Assembly: GCA_033558025.1 (NCBI GenBank)
Contig: JAUCEF010000076.1
Span: 1 to 46,424 of the forward strand
DNA from: Phytophthora sp. 'mugwort'
Taxonomy: Eukaryota; Oomycota; Peronosporomycetes; Peronosporales; Peronosporaceae
Reading direction: 5' to 3'
DNA length: 46,424 nt
Part shown: one piece after another, positions 42,618 to 46,424 of the stretch
Layout of the letters: every line of letters begins with the position of its first letter
Numbering within the stretch: the stretch's first letter is position 1
Position numbers and translations under genes: made by a program
The notes under the pieces: model-generated
Seen by the model: the letters and a program-made list of their open reading frames with translations, nothing else
Told to the model about the DNA's origin: nothing
Database searches by the model: none

Positions 42618-44618
42618 AATAATTTTGATTGATTTTTGAAAAATTTTATTAGAATTAATCAATATTTTTGAATATTGTTCTAATATATTTGTATAATAAT
42701 TATTTTTAATTAATGAATCTAAAAAATTAATATTAATTTTTAAAAATTTTTTATTAAAACTAAAATTATAAATAATTTTTATTTTTTTTTTTAATAAATA
42801 AGGTAAAATATCTTTAATTTTTAAAAAAGCTTCTGATTTAGATTGATTTTTATTTAATAAAAATTTATAAAGATTTCTATAAATTATAGAATCTTTACGT
42901 TGTTCTATATTTACATTTAAAATTTGTTCATTTTTTTGAATAAAACCTTCTAAATTAATATACATTCCATTTTTTTCTAAAAAAGTTAATCCAGGTAAAA
43001 TTAGATTTGAATTTTGAGCATCTTTAGTAAAATGATGTCCTTGATAAATAACAAAACTATTTTTAGTTATTTTTAATTTATTTTGTAAATTTGTATTAAA
43101 TAAATAATATAATTTTGAATTATTTAACATATTAATGATTTTGGAAAAGTAATTTCAAAAAAATTAATTAAAGAAGTTTGAAATTAAAGAAATTAATATT
43201 ATGGTTAATAAATGATAAATTTTTTAATTTTGATAATAAAAAAAAACCATTTTTTTGATTTAAAATATTACTACCTATAATAATTAAAGGTTTTTTTGCT
43301 TTTTTTAATTGTTTACAAAATACATGTTTTCCTAAAATAATATTTATTAAAGTTTTAAAAGTTAATCCTAAATGTTTTACTGGATAAGTAAAATTAATTT
43401 TATTACCGATATATGCTATTTTAAAATTTCCTTTTTTTAAACGATTAATTAAATGAATATTTAAAATAGAACCTTCTTGACGAATATCACTACCAATTAT
43501 TAAACAAACATCAGATTCTTCAATAGATTTTAAAGTATTATTAAATAAAAAATTTGAAGCTAAATCAGAATTTATCTTAATTTGTCGATTTTTTAAAAAT
43601 TGTTCATAATTTACATTTGAAATTCCTAATTTATTTAAATTTTTTTTTAATAAAAAAAGAGATTCTAAATCAGTTAAATCACCAATAATACTTTTAGCAT
43701 TAAAACTATCTGTAATTATCAATTTTTTATTAATAATATTTAGAGCATCTAACCAAGAAATCCTATGAAAATTGTTTTGATTATCTTTTAATAATGGATA
43801 TTTTAATCGTTGATATTTTAAACTATCAAAAAAATATCTTGTTTTATCTGATATCCATTCTTTATTAATATTAAAATTAGTTTTAGGTAAAATACGTATA
43901 ATTTCATTATTAAAAATATCAATTTTAATATTTGAACCAATACTATCTAAAATAGCAATACCCTCTTTTTTTTTAATTCCCAAGAACGTGCTTTAAAAGT
44001 ATAGGGTTTAGAAGTTAATGCACCAACAGGACATAAATCTACTAAATTACCAGAAAATTCGGATTTAAAAATATTTGAAGAATAAAAATTAATTTCAGTT
44101 TTATTACCACGACCTGTTGTACCTAAACCGTCAATTCCACAAATTTCATTAGCAAAACGTACACAACGTGTACAATGAATACATCTTGTCATAATTGTTT
44201 TAATAAAAGGACCACAATATTTATCTTCAACGCCACGTTTTTTAAAAAAAAAACGACTACGATCCGATCCAAAAATCATTGTTTGATCTTGTAAATCACA
44301 TTCTGACGCTTGATCACAAATAGGACAATCTAATGGATGATTTATTAAAAGAAATTCTAATACACTTTCACGTGCTTTTTGTACTAAAGGAGTATTAGTA
44401 AATATTTTCATATTTGGTATTAAAGGCATTGCACATGAAGCTACAGGTTTAGGGGAATTTTCGATTTCAACTAAACACATACGACAATTACCGGCAATTT
44501 GTAAATTCTCTTGAAAACAGAATTTAGGGATTTGAATTTTAAAATTATTACATGCTTGTAAAACTGTTAAATTTTTATTAACTTTTAATTCGATATTGTT
44601 AATATATATATTAATCAT
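42614..44618 (-). CDS. nad11: NADH dehydrogenase subunit 11 (75 kDa), full length, several frameshifts
   Basis: Iron-sulfur subunit of the complex I electron-input arm. The only copy with its 5' end; about 668 residues when compared with the clean partial copies, the usual full-length size. Residues 1-80 form a ferredoxin-like domain with 2Fe-2S cysteines C34, C45, C48 and C62. H94, C98, C101 and C107 fit the HxxxCxxCxxxxxC cluster, and C146, C149, C152 and C196 the next 4Fe-4S cluster. The rest is the molybdopterin-oxidoreductase-like domain. ATG 44618 gives [14 protein letters not shown]. Frame breaks relative to the other copies are one A lost at about 43970-43978, one base lost near 43180, one T lost near 43131 and one A gained near 42640, all in A/T runs. 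No group of stops suggests true decay. Confidence 0.92.
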
Positions 44619-44699
44619 TTTAATGATAAAAAATTAAATAAAATATAAATTTATTTTCACTAAAAAGATATATTTTATTTAAAATATATTATTATAGTA

Positions 44700-44784
44700 A
44701 TATCAAAGAAGGGATTTGAACCCTTAACGCTTTTAAGCTTTACATCCTAAGTGTAACGTGTTTACCAATTTCACCACTTTGATA
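44700..44784 (-). tRNA. trnL: tRNA-Leu (UAG)
   Basis: Class II tRNA. Acceptor TATCAAA/TTTGATA, anticodon stem TTACA/TGTAA with TAG, long variable arm, T arm with GGTTCAAAT. It lies upstream of nad11 on the same strand, separated by 81 bp of AT spacer. Confidence 0.9.
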
Positions 44785-44791
44785 ATAAAAA

Positions 44792-44874
44792 TACCTACTA
44801 TTGGACTTGAACCAATAACCCTAAAAGGGAACAGATTTTAAATCTATCGTGTTTACCAATTTCACCAAGTAGGC
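44792..44874 (-). tRNA. trnL: tRNA-Leu (UAA)
   Basis: Class II tRNA. Acceptor GCCTACT/AGTAGGT, anticodon TAA in AGATTTAAAATCT, variable arm CCCTTTTAGGG. It is adjacent to the other tRNA-Leu (7 nt gap), with the same D-arm sequence, which hints at an old duplication. Confidence 0.92.
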
Positions 44875-44892
44875 TAATATTTTTTTAAATAT

Positions 44893-45638
44893 ATGAAAAA
44901 AAAAAAAATAATAACTTATTTACAATTACATTTATTTGAATTAAAATATAATTTTTTTATACTTTTAATCACTTTTTTTTATCTTTTTATAATTTCATAT
45001 TATTTTTCTGATCAATTAATATATTTATTAGTTAATAATTTACTTAATAAAAATATGTTAAAATATTTTATTTTTACTAATATTACTGAAATTTTTATTA
45101 CTAATATTTTTATAGCAATTTTCATAACAACTTTTATAACAATTCAATTAAGTTTTTTATTATTTTGGTTTTTTTTATCAAAAGGTTTATATAAATTTGA
45201 AAATTTTATTTTTATAAAATTTTATATTTTTTTTTATAATTTTTAATTTTTTTATAATAAAATTTATTTTTACTAATATTATTCCACATATTTGGGATTT
45301 TTTATTAAATTTAAATTTTTCAAATTTATATCTTTTAACAATTTATTTTGAACCAAAAATTGATAATTATTTTGATTTTATTTTTTCTTCTTTTATTTAT
45401 ATATTTATAATATTTATTTATTTTTTTTCTTTATTTTTTTTTATATCAAATAATATTTTAAAAATTAAAATAATTATTAATTTAAGAAAATTCTTTTATT
45501 TAAAAATAATATTATTGAGTGCTTTAATTACACCACCAGATATATTTAATTTTATATTAATTTATTTTATCTTTTTTTTTTTTTTTTGAAATATTTATTT
45601 ATATTTCAATATATTTAAATAAATATAAATTAATTTAA
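44893..45638 (+). CDS. tatC: Sec-independent protein translocase TatC, two homopolymer frameshifts
   Basis: Mitochondrial TatC (also named ymf16 or mttB), the polytopic core of the twin-arginine translocase that inserts folded proteins. MKKKKIITYLQLHLFELKYNFF contains the usual N-terminal HLxEL-like motif, followed by hydrophobic helices. The frame is lost in the T run at 45227-45235, then continues in the next frame (NIIPHIWDFLL...). The TatC motif TPPD occurs at 45530-45541, and the expected FE motif follows a second T run (45572-45587) that appears one base too long. With both shifts allowed for, the product is about 248 residues, near the family norm. Without them only 117 residues are read. 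The conservation beyond each shift argues for sequence error, though recent decay is possible. Confidence 0.85.
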
Positions 45639-45833
45639 TTTATTTTTTTTTATAAAATTTAATTTACTTTTATTTAAATTGATATTTGTATTTGTAATAA
45701 TATCTGTTTCTTTAAAAATTCTTAAATTTAATTGATAATTTTTTAAATACTTAATAGATGTTATTTTTAAAGAAGATCCATTTGTTAAAATAATTTTATT
45801 TTTATAGGTAAAAAATTTTTTATTTTTATTCAT
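45630..45833 (-). CDS. rpl31: Ribosomal protein L31 (mitochondrial)
   Basis: 67 residues from ATG 45833 (MNKNKKFFTYKNKIILTNGSSLKITSIKYL). The short basic protein with ILTNGSSLKI and a following Lys/Asn-rich tail resembles the small Rpl31 of stramenopile and cryptophyte mitochondria, which sits at the intersubunit bridge. The in-frame ATG at 45863 would put the start inside trnC and is rejected. It converges on tatC with overlapping 3' ends. The assignment is by pattern; a small unassigned ORF is the alternative. Confidence 0.68.
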   Translation of the reverse strand: MNKNKKFFTYKNKIILTNGSSLKITSIKYLKNYQLNLRIFKETDIITNTNINLNKSKLNFIKKNKLN

Positions 45834-45850
45834 ATAATATAATTTATTTT

Positions 45851-45921
45851 GGCTAGATAACATAAAGGTAATGTAAAGGACTGCAAATCCTTTAATGACG
45901 GTTCGAATCCGTCTCTAGCTT
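45851..45921 (+). tRNA. trnC: tRNA-Cys (GCA)
   Basis: Acceptor GGCTAGA/TCTAGCT with a G-T first pair, anticodon GCA in AAGGACTGCAAATCCTT, T arm GACGG/CCGTC. Confidence 0.92.
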
Positions 45922-45925
45922 TTAA

Positions 45926-46010
45926 AGGATAGAGTGGGATTTGAACCCACGGTATTATTACATACTTCAGTTTTCAAGACTGACACCTTAAACCACTCGA
46001 TCACCTATCC
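45926..46010 (-). tRNA. trnS: tRNA-Ser (UGA)
   Basis: Class II tRNA. Acceptor GGATAGG/TCTATCC, anticodon loop CTTGAAA between CAGT and ACTG giving TGA, long variable arm, T arm GTGGG/CCCAC. It lies immediately next to rps11 on the same strand. Confidence 0.92.
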
Positions 46011-46019
46011 ATATTAAAA

Positions 46020-46424
46020 TTAACGTCTTTTTTGTTTTTTTAATCTACAACCATTAAAAGGTTTTGTTGTTTTATCTAAAATATATTTTATTTTAATTTT
46101 TTTATTTTTTATATTTTTTAAAACATTATATCGACCTAAACCAGTACCATGTAAATAAATTTTTAATTTTTTTATTTTTTTTAATTGAAGATATTTATTA
46201 ATTTTATATACAATTAATTGAACATTATATGGTGTATTTTTTTTAAAACGTGTTTTTTTTAATGATTTTGTAGACCATTGTTTTAAAAGATTTCCTTTAT
46301 AAGTTGTTAAACTTATAATAGTATTTTTTAAATTTGCTGTAATATGTAAATTTGTTAAAATTAAAGGATTTTTTTTTTTTAAATTTATTTTTTTTTTAAA
46401 TTTATTTTTAAAATTATATTTATT
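46020..46424 (-). CDS. rps11: Ribosomal protein S11, C-terminal part (runs off the window)
   Basis: Small-subunit platform protein. The visible ~134 codons read in one frame from the window edge to the TAA at 46020-46022. ILTNLHITANLKNTIISLTTYKGNLLKQWSTKSL matches the S11 N-terminal beta-sheet (NT.v.it...G....wss.g), and the end DKTTKPFNGCRLKKQKRR matches the hallmark D.TP.PHNGCRP.K.RR. The start lies beyond the window. The run-rich part near 46366-46400 could hide indels. Confidence 0.9.
   Translation of the reverse strand, partial: NKYNFKNKFKKKINLKKKNPLILTNLHITANLKNTIISLTTYKGNLLKQWSTKSLKKTRFKKNTPYNVQLIVYKINKYLQLKKIKKLKIYLHGTGLGRYNVLKNIKNKKIKIKYILDKTTKPFNGCRLKKQKRR

Larger units (their letters stand above)
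41273..44183 (-). repeat. Right inverted copy of the nad4L end, ends within nad11
   Basis: Inverted copy of 38422-41266, with one extra 67-bp-type unit at 41273-41332. Homology ends at codon 146 of nad11, after which the sequence is unlike the cob side. Several one-base run differences relative to the clean copies break nad1 and nad11 frames here. Confidence 0.92.

Noticed and set aside
41736..43130. A genuine Nad11-Nad1 fusion protein of 464 residues
   Set aside because: It is created by a one-base gain near 42640; the other three copies have separate genes with an ATGA overlap.

Overview
This window is mitochondrial DNA from a protist. It is extremely AT-rich and encodes a bacterial-like set of respiratory genes: nad1, 2, 3, 4, 4L, 5, 7, 9, 11, cob, cox3, atp1, atp6 and atp9. 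It also encodes ribosomal proteins (rps7, rps10, rps11, rps12, rpl31, probably rpl10), tatC and tRNAs. The standard code fits: Trp is TGG, and TGA is used as the nad11 stop. Organelle-encoded atp1, full-length nad11, tatC, rps10 and rpl31 together fit a stramenopile-grade protist, most plausibly a heterotrophic one, because photosynthetic stramenopiles usually lack mitochondrial atp1. This placement is inference; no species can be named from the sequence.

The layout is a set of alternating inverted copies. One ~18 kb unit reads nad5-telomeric end | nad5, atp1, trnE, nad4, trnH, rpl10-like, nad7 (leftward) | nad2, trnF, rps10, trnR, trnQ, trnI, trnV, rps12, rps7, cox3, atp6, trnD, nad3, atp9, nad9, cob, truncated nad11, nad1, nad4L (rightward) | nad4L-telomeric end. 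The window holds: (a) 1-5501, a partial + copy starting just upstream of atp9; (b) 5508-23512, a complete inverted copy; (c) 23526-41266, a complete + copy; (d) 41273-44183, an inverted copy of only the nad4L end, which then leaves the repeat inside nad11. The three turn-around axes are a 6-nt spacer at 5502-5507 flanked by four direct and four inverted copies of a 67-bp repeat, a 13-nt spacer at 23513-23525 at the nad5 ends, and a 6-nt spacer at 41267-41272 with one extra repeat unit on one side.

From 44183 to 46424 is sequence seen once here: the 5' part of full-length nad11, trnL(UAG), trnL(UAA), tatC, rpl31, trnC, trnS(UGA) and the 3' part of rps11. The cob-linked copies of nad11 lack the first 145 codons, including two Fe-S cluster sites, so the only complete nad11 is in this right part.

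Within a unit, transcription diverges from the nad7/nad2 spacer and runs outward to both ends, with tight spacing and tRNAs between genes. This is typical of polycistronic transcripts cut at tRNAs. The terminal repeats, palindromic axes and outward transcription suggest linear mitochondrial DNA with hairpin-type or inverted-repeat ends, sequenced or assembled as head-to-head and tail-to-tail concatemers. An assembly or read-foldback artefact remains a serious alternative. Copies (b) and (c) are clean. Copy (a) and everything right of about 41.7 kb carry many single-base homopolymer shifts that look like uncorrected sequencing error. Not seen here: rRNAs, cox1, cox2, nad6, atp8, trnM, trnW and most ribosomal proteins.
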